A stretch of DNA of 64,000 nucleotides from Hyposmocoma kahamanoa (taxonomy: Eukaryota > Arthropoda > Insecta > Lepidoptera > Cosmopterigidae): NCBI RefSeq assembly GCF_003589595.1, contig NW_020653856.1, positions 4,076,817 through 4,140,816 on the forward strand. Direction: 5' to 3'. The translations under genes and the position numbers were made by a program. The notes beneath the pieces are model-generated. The model saw only the letters and a program-made list of their open reading frames with translations, did no database searches and was not told where the DNA came from. The first letter of the stretch is position 1; every line of letters starts with the position of its first letter. Below, in pieces: positions 1-11,300 of this stretch.

Positions 1-135
1 TGGGGCTATTCAAGGCTAGAGTGAATAGGCATTTTTTAGGCAAACGCATCCCATCGTCGGTCACATCGTCGCTTAACATCAGGTGAGATTGTGGCCAAGC
101 GTGTGTCTATTATATATTAAAAAAAAAAGAAAAAA
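1..135 (+). mobile_element. 3' end of a non-LTR retrotransposon (CR1/Jockey-like) ORF2
   Basis: The left edge reads as a decayed LINE ORF2 C-terminus ([13 protein letters not shown]), followed by a short 3' UTR and an A-rich tail at about 118-135. The same tail recurs near 41745, 55500 and 56300 with the [13 protein letters not shown] peptide or its remains. It is 5'-truncated by the window edge and non-functional. The exact LINE clade is not certain from so short a piece. Confidence 0.6.
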
Positions 136-139
136 AGAT

Positions 140-345
140 GGCGCTACGACTAAAAAGTTTTGAAAAACCAAATACAAAGACACGTCAACAAGCACAAGAA
201 AAATTCGTGAGGTCCGCTGATTCGTTCCGTGTCTAGGTTGGTATAGCGTCTGATACGGTATGCTAAAAGACGTCGGTTCGAATCCGGCCGGATTGAAGGA
301 ATTTCTTCTGAGTGTTCGATCTTTGTATTAATAATTATCCACTAT
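140..345 (+). mobile_element. tRNA-derived SINE, nearly full length
   Basis: A leader (about 160-215) precedes a tRNA-like head with an A-box-like TAGGTTGGTATAGCG and a B-box-like GGTTCGAATCC, then the tail TGTTCGATCTTTGTATTAATAATTAT. The same family occurs at 3597, 26295, 29325, 35025 and 56453. A real tRNA gene is unlikely because the stems are degenerate and the same non-tRNA tail follows each copy. Confidence 0.7.
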
Positions 346-1030
346 TTATACACTGTTCCATCCATTTTTAAGTACTATATGTATTTATCTAGTTTATAAC
401 AGTTTAATGTTACATAAAATTTCCTTTTTTTTGGATGTAAGCCCGTTATTGCAGTTATTTTGTCCTGTATTTAGGTCTGCTGGAAGTAAAATTAATAACA
501 CAAACGCAATTACAGTCACAAACACCATCACCAAAAATATACTCGACACGTGTTTCGCCTCTCCATGGGGCATTCTCTCAAGAATAGACAGTTATCTGGT
601 TTCGTTTTTTACATTTACTACTTTTACACTTACTTTTAATTTGTCTCTTTATCAGTGCCAAGTCCTTGTCTGAAGCAGAGTCCTTGTTTCTCAAATGCGG
701 TGGAATGTATACGCCTTTGTCATCCTGTAACATATCGCCGCTTTTAAAAAATACTGGATCGAAGTCTTCAGCTAACCCAAAAAGATGCTAAAATTCCTAG
801 AGGAACTAGAGTAACAGTAGGAGGACCCTGTACCCAAAACATGCAAAATTGGCGCTGCCATGTCGAGTTTCGGGAAACAGCCCGTTATACCATGTAATAG
901 CCCAAACGAAAGTAGTTTCTTTTTTGATACTTATTACAATGGTCGAAAAAAGTGTTCCGCATATATAGATAAATGTACAGATATATCTACAAGGACCGAC
1001 ATAGAGTTGCTAAAATCACGGAATATTAAT
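346..1030. other. Intergenic, nothing recognised
   Basis: AT-rich DNA with only short open frames (for example at 407-673 and 860-1051) that lack recognisable motifs or coding-like composition. I see no gene or clear repeat boundary here. Confidence 0.5.
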
Positions 1031-1034
1031 TATT

Positions 1035-1180
1035 TTTTTGAATGGATATAGTGGGATGTCCTGTAGGGAGGTTGGTGGACGACACTGTCAAAGTTGCGGG
1101 CAGTAGATGGGTGAGATTAGCACAGGCTCGTGGTGGATGGCACAAACTACGGGAGGCCTATACCCAGCAATTGGTGAAGT
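1035..1180 (+). mobile_element. Fragment of a LINE endonuclease/reverse transcriptase C-terminus
   Basis: Translation gives pieces such as VGRLVDD..KVAGSRWVRLAQ, matching the C-terminal motif (GRPPTRWxDDLVKxAGSRW) of lepidopteran endonuclease-reverse transcriptases. A better preserved copy lies at 48440-48975. The piece is about 145 bp and decayed. Confidence 0.6.
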
Positions 1181-1778
1181 CGGGCTGTGGACGATGATGA
1201 AGATTTTTCGAATTCCGGATTACCGGAAATCAAAACTACTGACCCTGGAAGTCGAAATTGGATTTTAAAGTAATTTACTGGTGCCATGTAAAAAATACAG
1301 TAGATAACTGAACTTTTACCAAAACAGAAAATAACAACGTAACGAGAATAGTCACTCTCAGCCTCTCCCGAGCTTATACCGCACCCTGCACATTGAGGGA
1401 ACGGCAACGAGGCATTAAAACCAAATCCGGAATTCGAACAAAGTAATTAATTACTATTTGGTGGTTTTAACAACTCCATGTCGATCCTTTTCGCTATAAC
1501 TATATATGTGGAACACCTTTTTCCGATCATTGCTTGTTACATAGCTTATTGAGCATATGACAGCATGGGGCAGTATACTATCTGCTATGGTATTTTTTAA
1601 ATCATCTTCCTGATGAGTTACGTGATTTCGATATAAGCCACTATTCTAGAAAGCCTGCATCACAGGCAGTAATGAAAGGTGCTACTGCAATTCTTCTGAC
1701 ATAAAACATACTTTCTTTAAAGTGTTTGTAATTATCATCCGATGTAATTTAAGTTTTTGAACATTGGGAATGTACTAC
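1181..1778. other. NOM1 intron 4 or region beyond it; no exon seen
   Basis: The next NOM1 exon, expected to begin near the YVPPHxR motif in homologues, was not found between the exon 4 donor at 1778 and the window start. The only plus-strand unit nearby is the LINE fragment at 1035-1180. The rest of NOM1 presumably lies to the left of the window. Confidence 0.5.
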
Positions 1779-4753
1779 CTTTATAACATTTCCTTCTTTA
1801 TCTCTCTTCCGGCCATAAATATCTTCCCAAACATCAGGTTTTTCTTTCTTCTTACTATCATCATCATTGTTGTCACTTTCATCACCAGAAAAGTCACCAT
1901 CATCAGACAAATGTGATATTTCATCATCACTAAATACTTTATTCAGATCATCTTCTGATATTATTTTCTCATTACTTGATTTGTTTTGTTTATTTTCATG
2001 TTTAGATTGTTTACTGTTGTTAAAGTCTTCTTTTGATTTACTTTTTCGAGATTTTGTTAGAGTTCCTGGAAAAAGTGGATGAAGCAAGCTTAAGTCTTTA
2101 GCTTAACATATCCCATAATCGTAAATTAAAAACATGATATATTTTTATTAACATCAATCGTTATTTTTACTAGGACTTACTAAACTATATTTTATAATGT
2201 TAACGTCAGTTTATGTCTTGGTATACATACCGTCTATGTCTCACACGTCTATGTGTCACAGTCACAAATATCAAGATAATTTACAGTAATATAAATGACA
2301 ATACTGCCCTACTTTTCCTTTTAATAATTTACATTCTACCAAAATGTAAAATATAGATTTGAACAAAAAACTAACCTTCGGCTTCACCTTCAGAGTAGGA
2401 ACTAACTTCAGAATCAATTTTCGACACACCCTTGTCAAATTCTGATCCATCATCATCAGAAGCTTCCTCAACGAGATCAGCATCACCACCACTCAGATCA
2501 TCATTAGTTTCCTCAAGATCTTCACTAATGTCATCATTCAAATCTTCATTACCCTTTTCGCTGTCATAAATTTTTTGTTTATCTTTGCTTTTATTTAATT
2601 TCTTGCCAGTGACAGCGGCCAAGTCTTCTTCAAAGTCTGATTCTCCTTCCACATCAGCTAGATGCTTTTCTGCAGCAACTATTTCTTGTGTTGTAGTTCT
2701 GTCACATATCTCTAGTAGAACTGGATATGAGGTTAAGAAATATATGTAGCAAGTTATTCACAAAAAAGGCTTTTCATTAATTAGAAAAAGTATGAGTATA
2801 AAACTGACTGTTGAAAGTTAACTGCCTCCATGGCCGAACGGTTATCATGCTGGACTGCCATGCATGAGTTTGGATGTAATTTATGGTCTATGTGTGTGTC
2901 TGTGGCATCCGCGATACAGGGTTTCCCTAGTGCAGAGCTATGAGTGTGTACGTTATTATTATATATTATTATTTAATGAAGGAGGCACGGGAGCTGTTGT
3001 AATTATACCAAGCTGGTGACCGCACAGCTTGCTCTAATTACATGCTTTTTTATAGTATTGTGGTCACATCCTTTTTTTTTTTGACGGGGTAAATCTTTAT
3101 GGATACCCCTAACATTTTAGTACCGAGAGATTATATTAAAGTCGAAACGTGTATTATATTGTTTTACCACAGACCATCATAATATTGTAATTTGGGCAGT
3201 GACTAAAAATTTATCCTGTATTATATGTAACATTATACATATATAGAAATTGAAACTATTTTTCCGGATTTAAATTGCGTATATTTGTTTTTAAACAAAC
3301 GGACTTTTCGGGCCTTTTCAAGGTCCCATGGTCACGGTTGACTGGGACATTGGACCTGTAAAGGCCCCGAAACGTCGGTTTGTTTGAAAAACCAAATATA
3401 CGCGATTTAAATCCGGAAAAATAGTTTCATTTCCTATGTGTAACAATCGCGAAAACCTAAGAACTCGATTATACATATATTCCAATTCTTACCACAACCA
3501 TGTGTCTGGGAATATCTGTTCAATATTTTGGTATTACCTTATATTTATCTTAAATATGAGTATGGTTTAAATATGAGTAACTTTTAGTGTTCATATAATT
3601 ATTAATACAAAGATCGAACACTCAGAAAAAATTCATTCGATCCGGTCAGATGGAATTTTTTCAGAGTGTTCGATCTTTGTATTAATAATTATAACAAACT
3701 AGTGGAGTAATTTCACAAAAATAATTGAATATCAATTCAATAAAAATTTAATTAACAAAGTGTTCATATGTTCACGTTGTTAACTGAAAAAAGAGATCAT
3801 AGACACTGCTGTAAAGCTGATGGGACATCTCTGCACCTCCTAAGCTAATGTTGCCCTCTAAGGAGCTTACTAAAATCACTTCAGGGCAATCATGTGTCCC
3901 AGCTAGAGGAAATAAAAACAATTTAAGTTTATATTATAACAGATAATTGCCGTTTGCTATGATGAAGGCCCACACAGGCCCTGAACTAGCGGGCATAATA
4001 TGTTCTTGTTTTTGTTGAATATAATTACTAGAATTTACATGGAATTAACTGTACTAGAGAATTGTAAATGGTTTTGTAAAAGGATACAGTCCAAACCATC
4101 ATCAGCAAAATAGTTATTTTTATTTTTCGCCTTATTAAGTCCAAGCTGTTTTTCCAGTTTTTTAATAACTTTATCTTCGTCTTCGTTGGCTTTAACGAGC
4201 ATTTTCCGTCTCTGTTCTTCCATTTCGGAATTAAGTTTTCTTACTTCTTTTTGGTCCTTTTGACGCTCGAGGGATAGGATGTCTTGAGCTGTGGGTTGAA
4301 CCTTTTGTTTCTTTTTCTGAAAGAGATTTTGAAAAGTAATAAATAAAATGAAAATTAGAAATATGTCAACCACACCTAATAGATGGTTTTAAATTTACGA
4401 TTTTTTGTACTCTGCATATTTGAGTAACGGTAATTACAGAGGTACCTAGAATATCGTTTTTAAAAAGTTTTTTTTGTAAATGATCAATTAAATTAAAGTT
4501 TGAATCAATATACAGATGGTTTGTTCTGTCTTTCTTGATTGAAATTTCCTACCTTCACTTGTGTGCTGGAATCTAGATCATCTGCAGGCCGTTTTACAAA
4601 CCGTCCTGGAATGTGTTGATGTTTATCTTTGTCAGCTTTCTTCTTCAAATAATGCTCTTGCCGGTGTTGTTTTTTCGCTTGTCTCTTTTGTTTTCTGAGC
4701 ACTTTACGGATGTTGGGAATGCTTGGACGAGGAGTTGCTTTATGCTTCTTCAT
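1779..4753 (-). CDS. NOM1: NOM1, nucleolar MIF4G-domain protein (N-terminal exons, partial)
   Basis: Four minus-strand exons join in frame: 4753-4553, 4316-4088, 2720-2376 and 2065-1779 (354 codons, gene continues off the left edge). Exon 1 starts MKKHKATPRPSI and is very basic, a likely nucleolar targeting region. Exon 2 has the family block KVIKKLEKQLGLNK followed by FADDGLD, completed across the junction as FADDGLDFLLEICD. Exons 3-4 encode a long acidic Asp/Glu/Ser stretch and then VWEDIYGRKRDKEGNV, which precedes the MIF4G and MA3 domains in homologues; those domains are not in the window. Known role: 40S ribosome biogenesis and nucleolar recruitment of eIF4A-family helicases. Introns have GT-AG ends with phases 0, 1 and 1. 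The exon 2 donor GTATCC is weak but gives the conserved junction. Intron 2 contains SINE and LINE debris. Divergent to ATAD1. Confidence 0.9.
2818..2968 (+). mobile_element. tRNA-derived SINE (second family), in NOM1 intron 2
   Basis: Starts with the tRNA-like head CTGCCTCCATGGCCGAACGG and TTATCATGC, then the body GTCTATGTGTGTGTCTGTGG, and ends in a TTATTA-rich tail. A more complete copy lies at 47470-47665. The B-box region is missing here, so this is an internally deleted copy. It is antisense to NOM1. Confidence 0.6.
3246..3475. mobile_element. Inverted-repeat element with CCGGATTTAAATC arms
   Basis: Arms of about 70 bp at 3246-3316 and 3357-3433 are inverted copies. Shared motifs are GAAACTATTTTTCCGGATTT, GCGTATATTTG and AAACAAAC followed by a GGGCC-containing segment. 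The centre holds GGACCTG- and GGTCCCATGG-type sequence. The right flank continues as TGTTACACAATCGCG-like sequence seen also at 10140 and 33460. Probably a MITE, sited in NOM1 intron 2. Confidence 0.6.
3597..3758. mobile_element. Short fold-back SINE copy with 11-bp target duplication
   Basis: Bounded by an exact direct repeat AGTGTTCATAT at 3586-3596 and 3759-3769. Inside, the tRNA-SINE tail is present twice in opposite orientation (CAAAGATCGAACACTCAG and its reverse complement), followed by a unique 3' segment containing AACAAACTAGTGGAGTAA. The tRNA-like head is deleted. The 11-bp duplication fits LINE-mediated retroposition. The same 3' end occurs in the longer copy at 56453-56778. Confidence 0.7.
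3812..4015 (+). mobile_element. LINE 3' tail fragment (Jockey/RNase-H-type Cys end)
   Basis: Translates to pieces such as CCKADGTSLHLLS and CCPL, the decayed Cys/His C-terminal motif of Jockey-like ORF2, followed by a 3' UTR with GATGAAGGCCCACACAGGCC. A sister fragment lies at 8030-8275 with GATGAGAGACCGCATAGGCC. It sits in NOM1 intron 2, just downstream of exon 2 in the gene's sense. Confidence 0.5.
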
Positions 4754-5336
4754 CGTCTAACACGCATCTAAGTCACTTTTGAAATAAAATTGATAAATAT
4801 TTAAAAAACTGAGCAATATGGGACCTTGTAGATTACGTTTCTCTATGTGATTCTCATTGTCATTACCTCATGGCCTCATTGCTCTGACTCTGTCAAAATG
4901 ACAGCAAACCAGAGCAAACCGCATTTGTGTTCGTGCAGAAAAGGATTCAAAAATAATGTTTAATTTTACGCATTTGCACATGATGCGTATTGAAATCATC
5001 ATTATATTGTTGTTTTTTACATGTTGATTTATGGTAATTTCATAACAATAATAATTTTAATAATTATTATTCCAATGTAAGTTATTTATACATATAGAAA
5101 TGTCATTAATTTCATTTTAATCGTGTTTGAAAAACTCAGTGTTGCGTGAAACAAACCGTTAACATATGTCAGTAAAAAAATGTCTTTACGTCAAAAATTT
5201 ACTCAAAAAAGAAGCGTGACTGCGAAGAATTTCTCGTGAAGAATATTCCTTAGAACTGCTCAAAACTGAAGAGCACACGTTTTAGCGCAGAAGCTTTTTG
5301 TTTTGTTTGTAATAATTAATATATTTCTTATCAGGC
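4754..5336. promoter_or_regulatory. Shared divergent promoter region of NOM1 and ATAD1
   Basis: This is the 583-bp interval between the two start codons, which point away from each other. It is AT-rich, with an imperfect inverted repeat around 4890-4920 (GCTCTG...CAGAGC). The run TTTCTTATCAG ends 2 nt before the ATAD1 ATG and looks like a splice acceptor, so ATAD1 may have a non-coding first exon upstream. No convincing TATA box was chosen. Confidence 0.55.
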
Positions 5337-8300
5337 ATGATGGTGGAAGGTTCGGCATTTACTCGAAACGATGTTTTTCAAATGGCTATACGTGTGGCTT
5401 TTGTGTCCGCCGTTACTTATTTCTCGATAAAATGGCTTGTGAATCAGATAGATCCGACGTCCAAGAGTCGAAAGAAGGCCGAGGAGCGAGCACGCGAGCA
5501 ATTACGCAAGTAAGTATCGATCGTGTGCTACCAACTCCTGAATACTACTAACATGCTAACCCTTGAATGTGGTCATTTTTGTAGCGGTTCACGGTCTTGG
5601 CTGCATTGTCACAGGTTTTTTTGTACATGTGTTTGTGTGGAGGTTGTTTCATCACACTTTCATCAGAATTTCCTTTAATCACATCATCCATAGAGCCATT
5701 ATGTAAAAATTTTAATATATTTACTCTACTACTCTCGTACTTTTACAAGATGACAATATTGTAAAGTAATAGAACTTCTGCCCTTAATATTAAATCTATG
5801 CAAGTGTTTAAATTGGTCTGGAAGGGGTAAAATTTAAATGTTGTCATACTGATGGCATACACTGCAATGCTTGCCATTATGATGAAGGGATTTGTGAATT
5901 GGCGTATGTTACACTCCATTTGTAGCCCAGGGTGTGCCAGAAAGTGTGCTGGAAAGGAGTGGTATGTGGTGTGGATAGGCACAGAAAAAAAGGCCCCTTT
6001 TGTGCACACCACACAAACTTTGATAATGTAGTAAGAAACTAGTCAACCAAAAGCACCAATTACCTGAAATTTTGAAACTGTTACTGAAATTTTGTACTGT
6101 TAGTGTATGATTAAACTTTTTTTTTATAATAGTGACACTGACCAAAAAGCTTAATAAGTGTCTTCACCTTAATAGATAATAAGAAAATTGCCAGTGGGTG
6201 AATTTCTAGTTTAGTTCATTTATTTGTTAGATTAAGTGAAATGTAAGTTACTTATTAGTCTTGTAATGTACTTTATTTGGGCCTTATAAATAAATGAACG
6301 ACCGCGCGGCGACCACGCGATTGTATTATTCAGAGGAATTTAAATGTTGCCTAGTAAATAGAATTTAGATCTATCATTAATGTATGTGACAGCGTGGTAC
6401 CTGGGCGGTCATCGCGTGGCCTTTCGCCTCATGCTTAGTCTATTAATTACCAATATCTGGTTGAAAACTGGGGAATTCCCTGTACTATGGGTATCAGTGC
6501 AAAATGATTCACTGTGATACATCTGGATCAGGACCAATTTGGAATATTTCATTACTCAAATTGTACCTACCGGGAATATGACCTTGACCCTCCTTGTCCA
6601 GTGCACACAGTGCAGACCATTGGTCTTTCTAAATAAGTATATGAACTATTTTACTCTGATTTTTTTGCCTTATATTTTGAATAATTCCCAGATTTTAGAA
6701 GGAGGTGTTATCCACTCTATGTGTATTGCTTGAAATTGAGGTTAATGTACTCTGCCTATTACAGTATCTGGTTATAACTGGCAGAAGCTGAGATATTCCT
6801 TGGATCATTTGCATCTGTTTTACATGGCAGTGGATTAGAATTATTGTAGCTAGGTCACAATAGGTCAATTACTGATCAACACCACGCCCGGCCGAAATGG
6901 TGTCCCAGGCAGGGCATGGGTGTTGGCTCTCCACGCTGGATTGGGGAACCGAATGGGATGGCTGTTCACCAGCTATCTCCGAAGCGGCGTGTTCCCGTTC
7001 GGTTGGAAGTCGGCGTGTTCCCGTCCGGCTGGAAGTCGGCGAGGATAGTCCTCATAAAGAAGGAAGGTCGACCTGCAGACTGTCCCTCTGCATATCGACC
7101 CATGTGCCTGCTGGACGAGGCTAGCAAGCTGTTCCAGGGAACATTTGCCGAGCCGTTCAGCGGGCATTTATCGCGAGTAGGGCCCGACCTGTCCGAAGAC
7201 GGCGTCCGACAGGCGCGGTCGACTCTGGACGCGATCCTTCGCGTTCGCACACTGTCGTCAAAGGTACTGTCCCGGGGCGGAGTGGCGTTGGCGATAAGCC
7301 TGCACATCGTCACGGACAGCGGAAGTGCGTCACCGCGTTCCGGCTGACACAGATACTTACCGGGCACGGATGCTTCTGTGAGTATCTGAATCGGATCGGA
7401 CGCGAGTCGATGACGCACCTCCTTCTGAAGCATCACCGCTTCACAGGAGACCACTGTGAGGCAGTGGTCTCCTGTGAAGCGGTGATGCTTCAGAAGGAGG
7501 TCGCCGAGCGTGATCGGGAGAGGGCCGATCCCGCTCGGCGGCGGCTTACCTTCGCGGCTGCGGGCGTTCCAGTAAGTAAGTTTGGCAGCCGCGACGAGGA
7601 CGATGGGGCGGTGTTGCCCACTTCGCCGTAAGGAGGGGAAGGGGGAGGACGTACCTCCTCCTAGGTGCTGAGGGGGGTTCCGGTGCGCAAAGTCGATCCC
7701 GGATCCCTCCCATTATAGCACCCGAAAAGGCCACCGTGGGGCTTTAGCCAGTAGAAGTCCGGCAAAACCTCTCCGCTGCCCCCGCGGCCTAGAGGTCTCC
7801 CAGGAGGATTTCTCCACGAAAAAAAAGGTCAATTACTGGTCACGGGTTACTGGTTATGGATTTCCATTTCGGTAATTTAGTGGCTAAATCAAATACGCGT
7901 TAATGTTGTGGCAACCAAATTAGTATTTACGCGAATCTCTTGTCATCAATCTGTAGACAACATATATGAATGCTTACTGTGCAAAAATGAAAGTTGTAGC
8001 TAAATAAAAAAATATCAAAGTGATAACGTTAAATTCTGCCACGAGGCGGATGAAACTCCTGTGCATCTCCTCACCCAGTGCTGCCCTGTAATGGCCACAC
8101 CCAGAGGACATAAAAACTGTCGGAGCCAGGAAAGTCCTTCAGTTCCTTAATGCTGTTGGTCTTGGCTTTGAACTGTAATTAGTGGTAATCACAATAGATC
8201 AGTTAATAATCGCAGTGATGAGAGACCGCATAGGCCCCAAATTAAGCCATCCTAATAATAATGTTAAATCCGTCCCTGTAAAATTTGGTTTAGTGCATGT

Positions 8301-11300
8301 ACACGCCTTTTACCAATACTCCATGCGCGGATTTGCGCTATCCCTGACGATTTGATGGAATGTGACCTTTATGTGGATATAAAAAGCCAAATTCAATTAG
8401 CGGACATCTGGCAAGTTGGGGGGTTAAATGTCCTAAGTGACCTGTTGGCGGAGAGCGCTAAAACTCTGTATATTAATCCACAGGGATTAACAATTACAAG
8501 GCCGATATTGACAGACAAGTATTACGGGCCTTAAAAAACAAGACGAATAAAAAATGCTTCAATAACAAACGTTTGCATTCAAAACTGTAGAGTGTGCCTT
8601 AGAAGAAGTGACATGGTTGAGTAATTGAAGGATTATAAGGTTTCTTCTTGAGAAGTTTAATTTGTAACTGGATAATAAGGTTGTAATTGCATTATAAACT
8701 CAGGAGGATGCTGAGACTCTTGGAGGAGCTCTGGTGACCCAACACCTTGCTCCCACTACACGCAAAATAGGCGCCTAAGCGTCGAGTAGTGGATACCAGC
8801 CCATTACCTCATGCCAACATACCATATCATTATTATTTTGTTTCACTGTGGTTGGCTCATACTTAACCTTTACTAATTTGTTGTTTTAGAAAATAATTGC
8901 TTTAATCTATATTTTTTTCTAACGGCTTTTTCAAATTATTTCTATATTTATCGCATCCTCAATAATAAAAATGAATTTAAAAAATAACTATTTGGGAAAC
9001 TGACAAAATAAATTTTAAAAAATTACATAGGAACTCTATTAGGGTTATTTGTGGCATATATGTATGGTTAGTGCCACATGAGTCGTTTAGAAAAAAAATG
9101 TATCGTCAGTTTAAAAAAAAAAATAAAAAAAAAATTTCAAATTATTTACATGTTTTTTATTTCGAAAATGGACCACTCAATGGAGTTTGTATGCAGAGTG
9201 TCTTGCAGAGCGGGCCTCTCCGGACGGCAGTCGCTGCAGCTGGACAAGCTGTCGGACCACGAGATGATCATTGCTTCGCAGCTAGTTGTACCTGATGAGA
9301 TCACTGTGAGTAATAGGTTTATTTTTAGCAAAGGCAAAAGCTGTATAAAAAATCGGTTTCACATGCAAAATACATAAGTTGCAAATGTTGTTGTTTATGA
9401 TGTTAATAATATAGTCCTTCGAGGTTGTTACTATTTTAAAAATAACCCCGTATTTTTACATTCGAAAAAATAATTTACCAATGTCACCTATTTTAAATAG
9501 TGCTTCTGGGCGCATGTTAATCGTAACAGTGGTTAAGTTTAACATCGTATGAGTAACACATTTCTTAAACTTCTTGAACCTAATAGCGGTTGTAATGAAA
9601 ATATTTTAAATACATTACGTAAACTGTAAAGTAACACTCAGGTATGCATTCCGTGACAAATTGTTTTCATTGTATGTATTGTGGACTCGACAGTACATCC
9701 GTTTAATGCTATAATTATGCTCATAAATTGATATGAATCAATACGTCTAAAAATTATCTATATTTCAAATATTTCTAAAATAAGATTTGCTATGGTACTA
9801 TAGGACGCGCTTAAAAATCATCATGATCTTGGACTCGACTTCATCTAAAGTCGGGTGTAGGCCTCTCGTAATTTGTACCATCCTCCATGATCTTGTTATG
9901 TTTTTACTCTATCTGTCATCACCACGCCTCGCAATGTGCTCAGCCTCGCAATAAGCTCTCAAACTCGAAATATCTTTATTTCTTTGGTAGACAAACAACA
10001 TTTGAAATCTTCACATTGATAAAAATCTACTACTCATTCAAACTACCTCCGTGGTCGAACGGTTACCATGCTGGCCTATCACGCAGAGGTTTGAAAAAAC
10101 AAATATACGCGATTTAAATCCGGAAAAACAGTTTCATTTCCTATGTGTAACAATCGCGAAAACCTAAGAACTCGATATCATTTACAATATTTTATTTTAA
10201 ATATCATATAATATCGAAACAACCTGCAAGCAGATTTACAAACAAATAATATCAACTCATTTATTTCGAGTAATATTCACTCATATTTGTTAGTAAACAA
10301 CTTAATACTAATATTAAATGAAAATTGTACACGATAGACACTGCGAGGTAAACGCAATTCACAACATTGCCTCATGTACGGACAGTCGAGCCTATCCGCT
10401 ATCGAGCATAGGATGGGATTGGGGCTGGCCCGCACTTGGCGCACCAGGGACATTCGCTTGCGCAAGTTCGCTTAAGGCGGATCGTCACGGTTTTATGTAA
10501 TCTAATAGTCACTAGATAATTCGCATTGTAAGACGAAATAATATTTTTTACGATTTTCTCAAAATTGGCAGCCCAAAGTTATAGTTTTATTGTATACGCG
10601 ATTGGAGGAATTAATGATACATTTAAAGTTTCAATTAGATAAAAAAATAAATTTTCCGCTCGAAACTTAGTTACATACACATACAAAGTTATAATATAGT
10701 GTGCTCTTTGTGCAAAGTATGAATACTGAAAGTCTGGAGTTCAAAGCTCAGGTCATCAATCCACTCTTGCTTCTGCGAACATCCCTGACGCACTACAGAA
10801 GCGGAGCAGTCCCACCAGCACGCGCTGTGTTATCCTGAGTAAATGAAAATTGTATTAAACTATTCTTATGTGCCATGGGCGATGATGCTATTTGTATACT
10901 ACCTTTGTATTACAATGTCCCTAGGCGGTAGCTCCTTCAAATAGCCTACCTAATACGCTGGGCTGAATACCGCAAAAAAATTAACCAAATGATTTGTGTT
11001 TTCAGGTGAACTGGAAGGATATAGCAGGCCTTGATCACCTGATCCAGGAGCTTCGCGAGACTGTGATCCTACCCATACAGAAGAGGAAATTGTTCGCCGA
11101 TAGCCGTCTCACACAACCGCCAAAGGGAGTGTTGCTGCACGGTCCTCCAGGTATCTTATACTCTGTTCCTACCATGCATTTATATTTTACGCTAGCGACT
11201 GTAAAATTCTTGTGATCGCTAGGGGATATGTCCGGCCCACTGCCATTTTGGCTTACTGATTTCGCGACCTATGTCGGTCACTTTACTTCTCTGACGTATG

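Noticed and set aside
215..290. Possible tRNA gene
   Set aside because: A and B boxes are present but the acceptor stem does not pair and the same non-tRNA tail follows each copy, so it is a SINE head.
1147..1407. 86-codon minus-strand frame as a further NOM1 exon
   Set aside because: No YVPPH or MIF4G-like sequence, and it overlaps a plus-strand LINE fragment.
6966..7454. 162-codon minus-strand frame
   Set aside because: It is the reverse shadow of the GC-rich R1-clade reverse transcriptase on the plus strand.
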